From positions 496,001 through 560,000 of the forward strand of contig JADKJW010000002.1 of the NCBI GenBank assembly GCA_016720835.1: a DNA stretch of 64,000 nt, given 5' to 3'. This DNA comes from Ignavibacteria bacterium. Its GTDB lineage: Bacteria > Bacteroidota > Ignavibacteria > SZUA-365. Position 1 is the stretch's first letter; every line of letters starts with the position of its first letter. Position numbers and translations under genes: made by a program. Below the pieces are notes generated by a model. The model did no database searches. It had not been told where the DNA came from and saw only the letters and a program-made list of their open reading frames with translations. Of the stretch, positions 17,201-26,300 are shown one piece after another.

Positions 17201-17545
17201 TTGGAGCCCGCCGAAATCTCCATCGATCGCGACTGCGGCCGTGCGGCGGGGGTCCGACGGACCGCCTCGATAGAACACGTAACTGACGCCACTCCAGCGG
17301 AAATACACGTCCATGCCACCGATGCGCGCGACAAACGCAATGTCGCGCTGCACGCTGCCGGCGGTGGTGATAATCGGATCGACGACTCTTGTGAACGCGG
17401 GAGCCGCGGCTGCGAGGCGCGTCTGCCCACGAGGATCGGACAGCACATCAGCGGCACGTGCCGGAACGGAGCCTGCACAAGCCAGGAAGCAGAAAAGCAA
17501 CGCCGGAAGAATCGGAAGAATATGCTTTCGATAATGCGGATGCAT
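11228..17545 (-). CDS. Giant T9SS-exported protein: seven-repeat SBBP propeller plus about 15 Ig/PKD-like domains
   Basis: 2105 residues. The order is signal peptide (1-35), an N-terminal beta domain typical of SBBP proteins (about 60-330), seven SBBP repeats with the W-(S/A)-(S/T)-Y-x-GG core (about 330-760), then about 15 Ig/PKD-like units. Many units carry (F/L)C-GD-x-x-LDAG at the start and SYAWSTG at the centre. Next is a cohesin-like domain, the linker DICREGGDRLFDGG and a T9SS type A sorting domain (HPNPFNASTVI to the end). It should cross the outer membrane through T9SS and stay on the surface or be released. I use the ATG at 17545: the frame extends to a TTG at 17563, but that overlaps the upstream stop and the signal peptide begins at the ATG. 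Ligand or partner is unknown; adhesion or matrix formation is an inference from repeat architecture. Confidence 0.9.
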   Translation of the reverse strand: MHPHYRKHILPILPALLFCFLACAGSVPARAADVLSDPRGQTRLAAAAPAFTRVVDPIITTAGSVQRDIAFVARIGGMDVYFRWSGVSYVFYRGGPSDPRRTAAVAIDGDFGGLQAYRADVSFPGSNPAVRLEALDETGDLIRAYREGSRQRTLNSFSRLIYREIYRNIDLVYRFAEGTLKYDFIVRPGGNPADIRIAYEGAGTPARLADGSVLLVTPFGALREQPPVVFTLPAGASTDETLPARVLVGEERFSEVAAAFDIADGELRFRIGEYDRTRTLVIDPGLLWSSYYGGGGEDWGYAIAVDASGNAYFTGATLSASFPVQAAQQTAIAGNYDAFLVKMGANGQRIWATYFGGSDLDYGFGVAADGASVALCGWTRSANFPVLNAAQPASGGDLDAFAARFDSSGALLWSTFCGGSGEDRASDIAADGAGNLVLTGWTFSSDFPLVNETQAVNRGVSDVIVVKYSPAGALLFSTYRGGTGGDEGWDVDADGGGNIHIAGRTTSIDFPVANAFQPANAGGRDGFVVRLNGAGSLLWGSYLGGVEEDDALAVARDGAGNVSVTGGTSSDNFPVLNAWQDKRVSVEDAFVARFTGTGTLLWSTYYGGYSADKAEAAAADNAGNTVIAGSTGSITLPIRNAPMEKHTGDEAFIARFSPTGGLQLAAYLGGINNEGASGVAAGPGGTIYLTGTTNSYNFPTAAPFQGSHAGGAWDAFVLKLEDCPQAASAVALGPTTFCPGGSVTLQANAGSGVSYQWYKDWAKAGSGDQQTLSVTDSGKYYVLVTGPDGCVSTSEIIRVQLSVMRTSSRPDTVICPGTSVPVSVHVEGGKSPFTYAWSPAGTLSNPASPSPVATPDSTTTYHVTVTDSVGCISVDSMTVIIRPLRLEAGPGLFICPGGRAQLAANISGGNPPFTFQWLPATGLSQSNVPDPSATPLATTSYVLTVTDGIGCVRQDTVTVTVSSLAAVSSPNTTICYRDAATLSVLASGGTPPYTYRWAPSTGLSAPNSANTSAQPTVNTVYTITVSDAIGCAVTERTTVFVRPPLTLSISHAGSLALCRGDTVLLSASDGYPSYLWSTGATTRSILVRQGGIFRVTVRDSLGCTASDSVTVDVFDVPAPVITALRPVRFCPGDSTVLDAGAGYAAYAWSTGATTRSIVVKSAGVYGVMVTNSNGCKGAAQPVVVQLKDAPQPAVGGPSSACPGSIVAYDVPSKPGISSRWTIAGGSVLSGERTDSVTVRWGAAGAGRVTLVQTNDTSGCTTSALLDVSINAALKPVIGPARRVTLCDGGTALLDAGAGYASYAWTLPGGARDSVRIVTATRSGAYLLSVRDAGGCEGRDTAVVTVRPPLVPVIVADPAPALCDGDSTVLRTSVPYLSYRWSTGDTTATIVARNAMTVSVSVIDDIGCRGTSAPLSIDVRPKPRAAFAGPLLVCAGGDVVYAVAAPVPGHSFAWSVAGGTAISGANNPDFGVRWGNGPAGIVTLRESVDSSGCTSERSDTVSINPQPAPRMMIIGSTAFCEGDSVRLYLPGNFRSIRWNTGDSVRSIVVRSSGAFSAEVVDSNYCAGYSDTVSVTVKAAPAASIAGPASVCVDAVSVYSTAATGLLRFAWTVSGGAVVSGSGTRAIQVRWSSQGTGEVRLTVSDDTSGCSVTVTLPVAVGTSLRPRVTADGPLSRCAGDTIALRADAGYTLYEWRDGRGASIGNAPELRITTSGAYTVFVRDASGCSGSSDTMLVTFHPLPSPVILGPDAICPGDTAALDAGSGYANYIWKDAVNTILGNARFLRISTAGAFSVEVTDANGCSNVSATHPVTLFPNPPIPLITRLGDSLTSSDAASWQWLLNGAPLPGATARVHLPQANGSYRVRTTDANGCTALSDPVDVTKTTSIQTTVGVPALHAAPGETVRIPIRLAAQSNIAALSPRDFTAELRFNKNLLYPTGSTPLGSIQGSERVIPFSGNYSDNQTPLSEMTFTAMLGDSDRTALRLVNFVWADAKASVVAIDGSFLLDICREGGDRLFDGGVRFGVAAHPNPFNASTVIDYVLVESGPVQLVVLDALGRRVAVLIDEVRSSGTGRVLFDASQLASGVYHVLLTTPGMTAAMVLLLAK

Positions 17546-17559
17546 GAAATGAATGACGA

Positions 17560-18897
17560 TCAATAGATGACGAACGTCCGTACCAACGGCTTTGATCCGT
17601 ACAAAACAAGATAATACAAACCCTTGGACAAATCAGAGATGTCGATGCGCGCGGATCGCGCAAAGGCGACACCCCGAAGCGCGATGCCGGAAGCCGAGTA
17701 GATGCACAGGCGGTCTTCATCGGAGAACTCGTCTTTCGATACTATGGAGAGAAATCCCGATGCGGGATTCGGAAACAGCTCCAGTCGCGCTTCCTGCCGC
17801 TCGATTTCCTTCACCTGTGTCGGACCGGCGCATGCCGTCCCGCGTGCGATCAACAACATATTGGCGCGTTGAATTGACGACGCCAGCTCAGTATCGGCGA
17901 TGTCGGCGCCGTAGATTTCGAGATAGCGCATGCCGAGCGCGAGGGCCCTGTTGACGGCCGAGTCCAGAACCGCGGCCTTGCTGTTCGGAACGATGCCGCA
18001 TTTGTTCATGCGGCTCGGCCCGTCCTGCACGCTCCACAGCATCTGCGCGCCGCTACGACACGGATTCTGCGCGACGAGATACCAGTGGCTGCCGCTACTG
18101 ATGTTCGCCGGCGGATTGCAGCCCGCGACGTCCTCGCGCCAGACGCCGAACCTGTCGGGATACTTCGCGATTCCGTGCGCGGCGACGCGCGAGGCGAGAG
18201 AGTTGCGAGGCCGTCCGGAAGCCTGCGTTTCGAAGGTGACATAGTCCATCGAACACCAGAGATGCGTCGAGGGAAAGAGCGCCATGCAGGAATCGGTCAT
18301 GGCGTTCATCAGGGCCGCCACGGTGTCCGCATCGTACGCGTAGACCTTCCAGAACGCCTCCTTCACCCGCGCCGTGGTGTCGGTGAGCACCGAGTCCGGC
18401 AGATTGCGCGAGAAGGCGCCGCCGACCGTGTTGATGTACGCGACGGTTGGATTGGACGCGTACCGCGCGGCGAGCTGCTTCAGCAGGATCAGGTACCGGC
18501 GCACATGGACCGTGTCCCAGGGCAGCATGTCCGACACGATCTGCCCGTAGGAGGAATGGAACGCGTTCTCGTCGATGGAGAAATACTGCCGCGCGCCAAG
18601 ATCCGCCAGCCAGTCCGGAACACCCAGCGGTTGCAACGACACCTTTTTGTCGACCTGCATCGCCTTGGCGATTTCGCCGTCGATGAAAGACCAGTTGTAC
18701 GATCCCGGCGCGGGTTCGGTGTCGCTCCAGCGGAAGCGCACCACGACGCCGCTGACTGAAGGATTGGCATACTGGGCCGCGCTGACGGGGACGTTCGCTG
18801 CTCCGAGGTAGTACACGCCGCTGTGTCCCGTGAACTGGGCGCGCGCGCCCGCGCTGAACGCGAGGATGAAGAACACTGCAAGAAGGGACGGTCTCAT
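17560..18897 (-). CDS. T9SS-exported TIM-barrel protein, glycoside-hydrolase-like
   Basis: 445 residues with a signal peptide (ending AGARAQ), a catalytic-looking domain (about 25-370) and a T9SS type A sorting domain (LELFPNPASG to the C-terminus). The main domain begins like beta-galactosidase/GH42-type barrels: a strand followed by VVVRFRWSDTEPAPGSYNWSFID, then strands such as KVSLQPLGVPDW and PTVAYINTVGGAFSRN. I cannot place the acid/base and nucleophile glutamates with confidence, so enzyme activity is unproven. It starts at the ATG at 18897 and ends 15 bases before the next gene's ATG, so it is in the same transcription unit as the giant SBBP protein. It is the only non-repeat, enzyme-like protein inside the surface-protein array. 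Confidence 0.65.
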   Translation of the reverse strand: MRPSLLAVFFILAFSAGARAQFTGHSGVYYLGAANVPVSAAQYANPSVSGVVVRFRWSDTEPAPGSYNWSFIDGEIAKAMQVDKKVSLQPLGVPDWLADLGARQYFSIDENAFHSSYGQIVSDMLPWDTVHVRRYLILLKQLAARYASNPTVAYINTVGGAFSRNLPDSVLTDTTARVKEAFWKVYAYDADTVAALMNAMTDSCMALFPSTHLWCSMDYVTFETQASGRPRNSLASRVAAHGIAKYPDRFGVWREDVAGCNPPANISSGSHWYLVAQNPCRSGAQMLWSVQDGPSRMNKCGIVPNSKAAVLDSAVNRALALGMRYLEIYGADIADTELASSIQRANMLLIARGTACAGPTQVKEIERQEARLELFPNPASGFLSIVSKDEFSDEDRLCIYSASGIALRGVAFARSARIDISDLSKGLYYLVLYGSKPLVRTFVIY

Positions 18898-18955
18898 GCG
18901 CCCGCCGCCTGGATATGAAACGGACATTTCGATCCGGGTATCCGATTCTGACGGA

Positions 18956-20925
18956 TCATTTCATCAGCACCATGGTCCGCTGCAGCGCGAGCGTCGGCGT
19001 GAGCAGCAGCGCGGTGTACACGCCGGACGGCAGCGCCGACGCGTCGAACACCGCGCGATGGACGCCCGGGTCGCGCATGCCCTCGTCGAGCACCGCCACT
19101 TCGCGGCCGAGCCTGTCGAGGACGGCGAGCCGCGTGTATCCGCGCTCGATCAGCGTGTAGGTGAGCGTTGTCGTGGCATTGAAGGGATTCGGATGATTCT
19201 GCGCGAGCGTCGCGCGGACGTCGCCGCTGAAGAGCCGCGCTCCGCCTTCCACGCACAGCGACACGCAGATGTCGCACGACACGTTCGCGAATTGCACCGG
19301 CACGCTGCCCTCCTGCCAGCGCACCGAATCGAGCACGATGCGCGCGCATCCGGTGTCGCCGAGCATCGCGAGCAGTTCCACGGGAATGTCCACGTCCGAG
19401 CCCGTGACGCCCGCGAGATCGCGCGTCACGCGCAGCTTCTGCATCGATCCCGTCTGCGTGACGAGCAATCCCGGCGCCGGCGCCGGTGCGAACACGTTGC
19501 CGCGCGCATGCAGGAACAGTTCGGCGCCGCTGATGCCGCTCGTCTGAAACGCGGCCGGCAGTTGCAGCCGCAGCCCGATGCTGAGGCGTTCGCCCGGCGC
19601 AACGGTTGAACGGGACGGACACTGCAGCGATGCGGTAACCGTGAGATCCACGCGCGTCATGTCGTATGGCGGCGACAGGGCCGGACAGCCGTCGGGCGAA
19701 GTCACTTCCACCTGGTATCGCCCGTCCACCGTCGCGATGAGCGCGCGCGCCGTATCGGCGGCGCCGAACACGCCGTCGCGCGACCACCGGTAGCGCATTC
19801 CGGGAGGCGATGCAGTCAGCGTGTCCGCCACTCGGGCAATGGACGCGACCGGACGCGGGAACACGGTCACCGCCACGGTGTCGGAGTAGCCGTCGCAGGG
19901 ACCCGCCCCGCGCGCCTGCAGCGTATAGACGCCGCCGCGCTTCACGACGATCGCGCGGGTCGTGTCGCCGGTGTTCCAGCGGTAGCCGCGGAAATCCCCG
20001 CCGTCGAGCAACACGGAGTCGCCGTCGCAGAACGCCGTCGCGCCGAGCGCAGCAATGCGCACGACCGGTCGTACGGCCACCGAGACGCGGATGGTATCCG
20101 ACACGCCGCTGCACCCGGATGAATCGGTCACCGCGACGAAGTACGCACCCGACGCCCGCACGGTGATGGCGCGCGTCGTGTCGCCCGTGGACCAGGCATG
20201 GCGGGGGTACGGCGGCGCATTCAGGACAAGGGAGTCTCCTTCGCAGATCGTCGTGCCGCCGGACAGCGCGATGGCGGGTTTCGGCGGGGCGGTGACGTCG
20301 ACCGCGATCGAATCCTCCCCCGCGCAGCCGAGCGAATCGAGAGACTGCCGCACACGGACGACGCCCCTGCCCGGCACGTCCCAGCGCACGACGATGCTGT
20401 CGTTCCCCGGACCCGTGACAGGGCTGCCGTTGCGGACGGTCCACGCGCTGCTTGCCCCGCTCCGCGGCACGATCGTGTACGCCGCCGTCGCTCCCGCGCA
20501 GAGCCGCCTCGGACCCAGCACCGCGGGACGCGGCGCGGCTTCGAAGCGTACGGCAACCGTGTCGGAGAAGCCCGGGCATCCGATCGAATCGAAGGCCGTC
20601 ACGAAGTATATGCCGGACGCGCGCGCGACGATGCCGGGCGTGGTCGCGCCGTTGGACCAGCGGATGCCGAGCAGCCCGGATGGCGCTTCAAGGAGCAACG
20701 AATCGCCCTCGCAGGCCGTGAGCCGCGCGGGCCGGCGGATCGGAAAGCTGAAGCGCGAGCCGACGAGCACGTTGATCGTGGCCGTCGCGACGCAGCCCGC
20801 GACGGAACGTGACACGCGCGCGGAGACGCTGCCGGTGCCGCTGCTGTCCCAACGCACGGTGATGTCACGCGTGCCGGCGCCGCTCTCGATGCTGCCGGAT
20901 GTCACGGTCCATTCCATCGACGTCG
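18956..20925 (-). CDS. C-terminal part of the choice-of-anchor-L/Ig T9SS protein
   Basis: Roughly 655 residues in its own frame, continuing the gene that starts at 23259. It holds several Ig/PKD-like units (for example AFCDGDSVLLDGG, RYRWSRDGVFG). After them comes a beta domain shared with the glycine-rich proteins (SLQCPSRSTVAPGERLSI), then the cysteine linker CDICVSLCVEGGARL and a T9SS sorting domain ending MVLMK. The apparent Met near 20917 is internal: the sequence before it, in another frame, fills the start of the same Ig unit. One extra base near 20925 explains the break. It is not an independent gene. Confidence 0.8.
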
Positions 20926-23259
20926 CCGGAATCGGCCGTCACGGAATAGGAAACGGTCGATCCCGTGCACACGGCCTGTGCGCCCGCAATCACCGGTCGC
21001 GGCAGACTGATCACACGCACCTCCACCGGTGCAGAACTGCCCGTGCAGCCCACGGAATCGGTGGCCGTCACCCAATACGAACCCGTACTCCGCGCCGTGA
21101 TGCCGCGCGTGCTGTCGCCAGTCGACCACATGTAGCGGAGCGAATCGGGTTCGGCGACCAGCAGCACACTGTCGCCATCGCAGATGACGGTCGGGCCCGA
21201 GCGCGCGCACCGAAGGCGACGGCGCGGTATGATACTGGACGCTGACGGAATCCTGCGCCCGGCAGCCATTCGAGTCGGTGACCGTCACACGGTACGTCCC
21301 GCCGGTGACGACCACCATCGAATCCGTGTTTCCTCCCGCACTCCACGCGTACGAGACGAAGCCCGCCGAGGCGCGAAGGACGAGCGGACGCCCGTCGCAG
21401 ATCGTGACGGGACCGGCCGGCTCGATGCGCAGAGGCGGGACGTCGCGGACGGACACGAGCACGGAATCCCGGTACACGCATCCAAGGGCATCGCGCACTT
21501 CGAGCGTGTACAGGGTGGACCGCACGGGCGCGGCGACGGCATAGCGGGCGGTGGAATCGTCGAGCCCTTCCGCGGGCGTCCACGCGTAGCTGTAGGGCTC
21601 CGTTCCTCCCGATGCGGCGCCGCCGATGAGCGCGGATTCGCCGGGACAGATCACGCGCGTCTTCCCGAGACCGAAGTTCACGTTCGACGCGCGGACGAGC
21701 ACCGAATCCGTCGTGACGCAGCCGATGGCGCTGGTCACCGTCACGGTGTACATGGTCGTGAGCGCGGGGCGCGCGACGGGTTGCGCGACACGTGCATTGC
21801 TCAGACCGACCGCGGGGCTCCACTGGTAGATGTACGGTTCGGGTCCGCCCTGCGCGGGATTGCCGATGGTCACGCCCTTCTGGTGACAGACGACGATATC
21901 GGGACCGGCATCGACTTCCGGAGGCGCGAGCACGGTCACGAGAATGCTGTCGCGCAGCACGCAGCCGGTCAGGAGATCGGTGACGGTGACGTCCACCCTG
22001 CGCGTCGACAATGGCTGATACGCGAGCACGGAATCGATGCCGGGACCCGGATTCCATTGCCAGGCGCGCGACCCGGATCCCCCCTCGGCGTATGCGCGCA
22101 GGGTGGCCGTGCCGCCGAGGCAGCAGGTGGTGTCGCCGGAAGTGAAGAGGCGCAGGGGCGGGGCCTCGCGGATCGTCATCACCGATGTCGTGGCCGCGCA
22201 GGCGCAGGTGTTGTCGAAGGCGACGCTGACGGTCTCGCCCGCGTCGGCGACGCTGTCCGTTCTGGCGCGGACGAACACGTCCACCGAATCGACGCCGACG
22301 GGGAACGTGAGCTGCGTGCTGAACCGTTCGAAGTCGACGCTGTCGGTGGCCGAACCCCCGATGCGGTACGTGATCGTGAGCGGCGCGACCGTCTCTCCGC
22401 TGCGGCGGAAGCGGAAGATGCCCGGCACGCATCCCCCCTCGTAGGCGTCGCGGATGGTTTCGATGCTCACGCGAGAGCCCGCGTTGAAGCTCCCGGCCTT
22501 GAGGAAGACGCCGGAATCGTAGATGTCGTCCGCGACGTCGGCGATGGCGATCTTCATGTGGTACGTGGAGCAGGGCGTGACGGCCAGCTTCGCGCGGAGC
22601 ACGCGCGTGAAGCCGTCGTACTGGATGGTGGGCCCGTTGTTGTTGTTGATGTAGTGCTGCCAGTACACCCAGTCGTTCACGTTGTTGATGGAGACGGGGG
22701 TCGGAGTGCCGGGGATGAGCGCGATGTTCCGCGTGATGCCGGTGGAGGTGTCGGTGACGAAGAAGGCGAACACGTCGTTGTATTTCGATCCGACGAATTC
22801 GGGGTACTCCTCGCTCCCGAACACGTACTCGAAACTGATGGTGTCGATGAAGGACGTGAAATCGAAGTCCAGCACGGCGGCTTCGTAGGTCCGTCCCTTG
22901 ACGAGCGAATCGAGCTGGAAGTCGCCGTAGATGTAGCCGTTCGCGCGTCCGGCGCTGTCGAGGTCGTTCGGTCCCACCGCGCTGCGAAGATCGCCCGTCG
23001 TCATGAGGATGCCGAGGTCCATGCCGATGTTCGTGTTCGATCCGTCGAACAGGCCCAGCGCGCCCTTCGCGCCGCGGTAGCGGACGTTCCGGATCTCGGC
23101 GCATCCTCCCTCGAAGAAGCGTTTGACCAGGGCGGTGGGAGTAAAGGATGAATCGATCCGCAATTGTGCCCGCGCTTCCGGTCCCGCGCCTGCCGCGAGC
23201 GCGCAGAGCAGCAGCGCGCAGCGGATGCCGGATCGGAAGCGTATCGCGAAAGCTGTCAT
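20925..23259 (-). CDS. N-terminal part of choice-of-anchor-L domain protein with Ig repeats (frameshifted)
   Basis: This is the 5' part of a gene that, with two single-base corrections (near 21200 in GGGCCC, and near 20925), runs to 18956 and encodes about 1433 residues. After the signal peptide (1-32) comes a choice-of-anchor-L domain (about 40-260), with SNTNIGMDLGILMTTGD, FEYVFGSEEYPEFVG and NDVFAFFVTD visible. A Calx-beta-like segment (FRRSGETVAPLTITY) follows, then Ig/PKD-like units with CxxG...AY-W-P cores. The domain is common in large T9SS surface proteins of unknown ligand. A good promoter sits so close to the ATG that the mRNA may be leaderless. Confidence 0.8.
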
Positions 23260-23265
23260 GAAACA

Positions 23266-23294
23266 AGCATACGACTGCCGTTGAATGAAGTCAA
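23266..23294 (-). promoter_or_regulatory. Candidate promoter for the choice-of-anchor-L gene
   Basis: On the minus strand TTGACT and TATGCT are spaced by 17 bases; equivalently TTG-N20-TATGCTTG, close to the Bacteroidota form. The -10 ends 7 bases before the ATG at 23259, so transcription would begin at or within a base of the start codon. Confidence 0.45.
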
Positions 23295-23360
23295 GAACGG
23301 ACGGAGAATCGCCTCCGCTTGGGGGACCGGGATGCGACGGAGCGGATGCGGGTTCCCGCG

Positions 23361-26300
23361 TTACTTCATCAGCACCATCGTCCGCTGCAGCGTCATCGTC
23401 GGCGTGATCAACAGCACCGTGTACACGCCCGAGGGCAGCGTCGAACCGTCGAACACCGCCCGGTATTCGCCCGGCTCGCGGAAGCCTTCGTCGAGCACGG
23501 CGACCTCCCTGCCGAGGCGGTCGAGCGCGGCGAGGCGCACCGGACCCTTTTCGATCAGTGTGTACGCAACGACCGTGGACGCATTGAAGGGATTCGGGTG
23601 ATTCTGCGCGAGCGTCGCCCTTCCGTTGCCGTCCACGAGCCGCTGGCCGCCGTCGTCACAAACGTTCACGCATATCTCGCAGGCGCTGTTCGCGAATTGC
23701 ACCTGCGCGGCGCCGCCACGCCAGGTCAACGAGTCGAGCACGATGCGTGTGCATGCGGTGTCGCCAAGCGCGGTGATGAAATCGAGAGGAACAAGCATGT
23801 CCGATCCGGCCGCGCTCGTCACATCGCGCGGGACCCGCATCGACTGCAGCGTTCCGGCGCGCGTGACGGCGATCGCCTGCGGATTCGCGGGAGAAAGGAC
23901 AGCCGCGCGCGCGCGCATCCACAGTGTCACGCCGTTGATGCCGGTCGTTGCGAAACCTTGGGGCAACGCGATGCGCGCGAACACGCGCACCGTTTCACCC
24001 GGATCGACGAGCGTGCGCGGCGGGCATTCCAGCGATGCGGTCACGACGATGCGCGTGACGGTCACATCCATCGGCGGCGACATCGCCGGACAGCCCTCCG
24101 GCGTGCGCGTCTCGATCGCATACCGCCCGGACACGAGCGCCACATGCGATGCGGCCGTCATGCCGGGCATCTCGACGCCGTCGAGAAACCAGCGATACGC
24201 CAGACCCGGCGGTTGCGCGATCAACGTATCGCCGCGCTGCAGCAACGTGGGAAAGGTTCTCGGCACCACGAGGACGTCGAGACGCGAGGTGACGGTGTCC
24301 CCTCGCGCGTCGCGCACGAGCAGCGTGTACGTTTCGTTCGCGTCCGGACAGAGCACGGGCGCGAGCGCGGTAGAATCGCTCACGTGCGCCGCGGGCGACC
24401 ATTGGTAGGTGTACGGCGCGAAACCGCCTCCGACGCGCGGCGCCACGCGCGCGCAGGAATCCGGACAGAGACGCAGCACGCCGCCCTGTATGAATGCGGT
24501 CAACGGCACGCGCTGCACATCGAACGCGGGCGACAGTTCGGGACACCCGTCAGCAGTTCGTACCTCGACAGTGAACGAGCCGATATCATTGAGCATGAGA
24601 CGGTCCCCCGTCGCACCCGCAAGCGGCGCGCCTTCGCGGTACCATTGATACGACAGGTTCGCGGGCGTCGCGATCAGCGTGTCGCCGCTGCGCGAGATGG
24701 CGGGAAAGACTTTCGGATACACCGCGACAACCGTCGATGCCGTCGAGGTGACGGACGACGCATCGGTCACGGTCAGCGTGTATGTTGTTGACGATGCCGG
24801 ACACGCGACCGGCGTCGAATCCGACGGCACGGTGAGCCCGGCCGGCGGAGACCACGCGTACGCGTATGGCGGGGTGCCGCCGCGTACTGTCGGGCGCAGC
24901 GTGACGCAGGAATCTGGACAGACTCGGGCGGTATCCGCCAGCGCGGTGACAAGCGCCACGACTGCGTCGACAGGAGGAGATATCGCCGGACAGCCCCCCG
25001 TGCCGCGCGCCTCCACCGTGTAGCGGCCCGAGATGCGCGCGAGCAGCATCTGGCTCGTCTCGCCGGGCATCGGTGCGCCGTTGCGGAACCACTGATACAC
25101 CAGGCCCGACGGCGCGGCAAGCAGCGTATCGCCGAACTGGAAAATCGTCGGGAAAACGCGCGATGCCACCGTCACGGTGATGTCGCCTGACCGCGACATG
25201 CCGCCCCCGTCCGTGATCGTCAGCGTGAACGTCGTGGTGGATGTCGGACACGCGATCGTGACGGAATCGTCTGGCGACCGCAGGGGACCCGGAGGCGACC
25301 AGAAAAACGTGTATGGACGCGTCCCGCCCGCGAAGAACGGTTGAAGCAGCACGCAGGAATCGGGACAGACGCGCTGCGTGTCGGGCATCACGAGGAGCAG
25401 CGCGGTGATGGTCACGTCGGCGAAAGGGCTCGTCCCCCTGCAACCCTTCGCGCTCGTCACCTCCACGGCGTACTTGCCCGGGGTGCGCGGGATCATCCAC
25501 TTCTTCGTCTCGCCCGGCAGAAGCGTCGTGTCGCGGAACCAGCGGTACGAGGCGCCGGCAGTCTGTGAAACGAGCGTGTCCCCGACCTGCGCGAGCGCGG
25601 GCTCCACGCGCGGATGCACGAACACCGTCACTGCCGCGGATGTGCGGACGCTGTCCGCATCGGTGATGGTGAGGAGATAGGTCCGATCCACGTCGGGACA
25701 TGCGGTGGGTGTGGAATCGGCGGCATTGCCGAGTCCCGCGGACGGCGTCCACAGAAACGTGTAGGGTGGACGGCCACCGGTGATGCGCGGCACGAGACGC
25801 GCGCAGGAGTCGGGACAGACGCTGAGCTCATTCGGAAGCACGGCGGCCAGGGCGATGCGCACATCCTCCGGCGGGGACAGCTCGGCACAGCCCTGGGGCG
25901 TGCGGACCTCGACGGTGTACAAGCCCGAGACCGTCGCGTCGTGCTGCCTGCCGGTCGCGCCTGGAATGAACGCGCCGTCGTGATGCCAGCGATAGGCGAG
26001 CCCGCCAGGCTGCGCCGTGAGCGTGTTGCCCGCGCGGTCGATCCCCGGCAGGATGCGTGGACGCACGCGCACAGTCACGTTCGCGACGGTGGTCACGCCG
26101 ACGGAATCGGTGACCGTCAGCGTGTACACGGTCGTTGCAGCCGGACACGCCGTCGGAGAGGCGTCTGTGGACGAAGTCAGACCCGCGGACGGGAACCACT
26201 GGTACGAATACGGTTTCGCTCCACCCATCACGGCCGGAGCGAGGCGCGCGCAGGAATCGGGACAGAGCTGCGGCGGGTCCGCGAGCGCGATGACGAGCGG

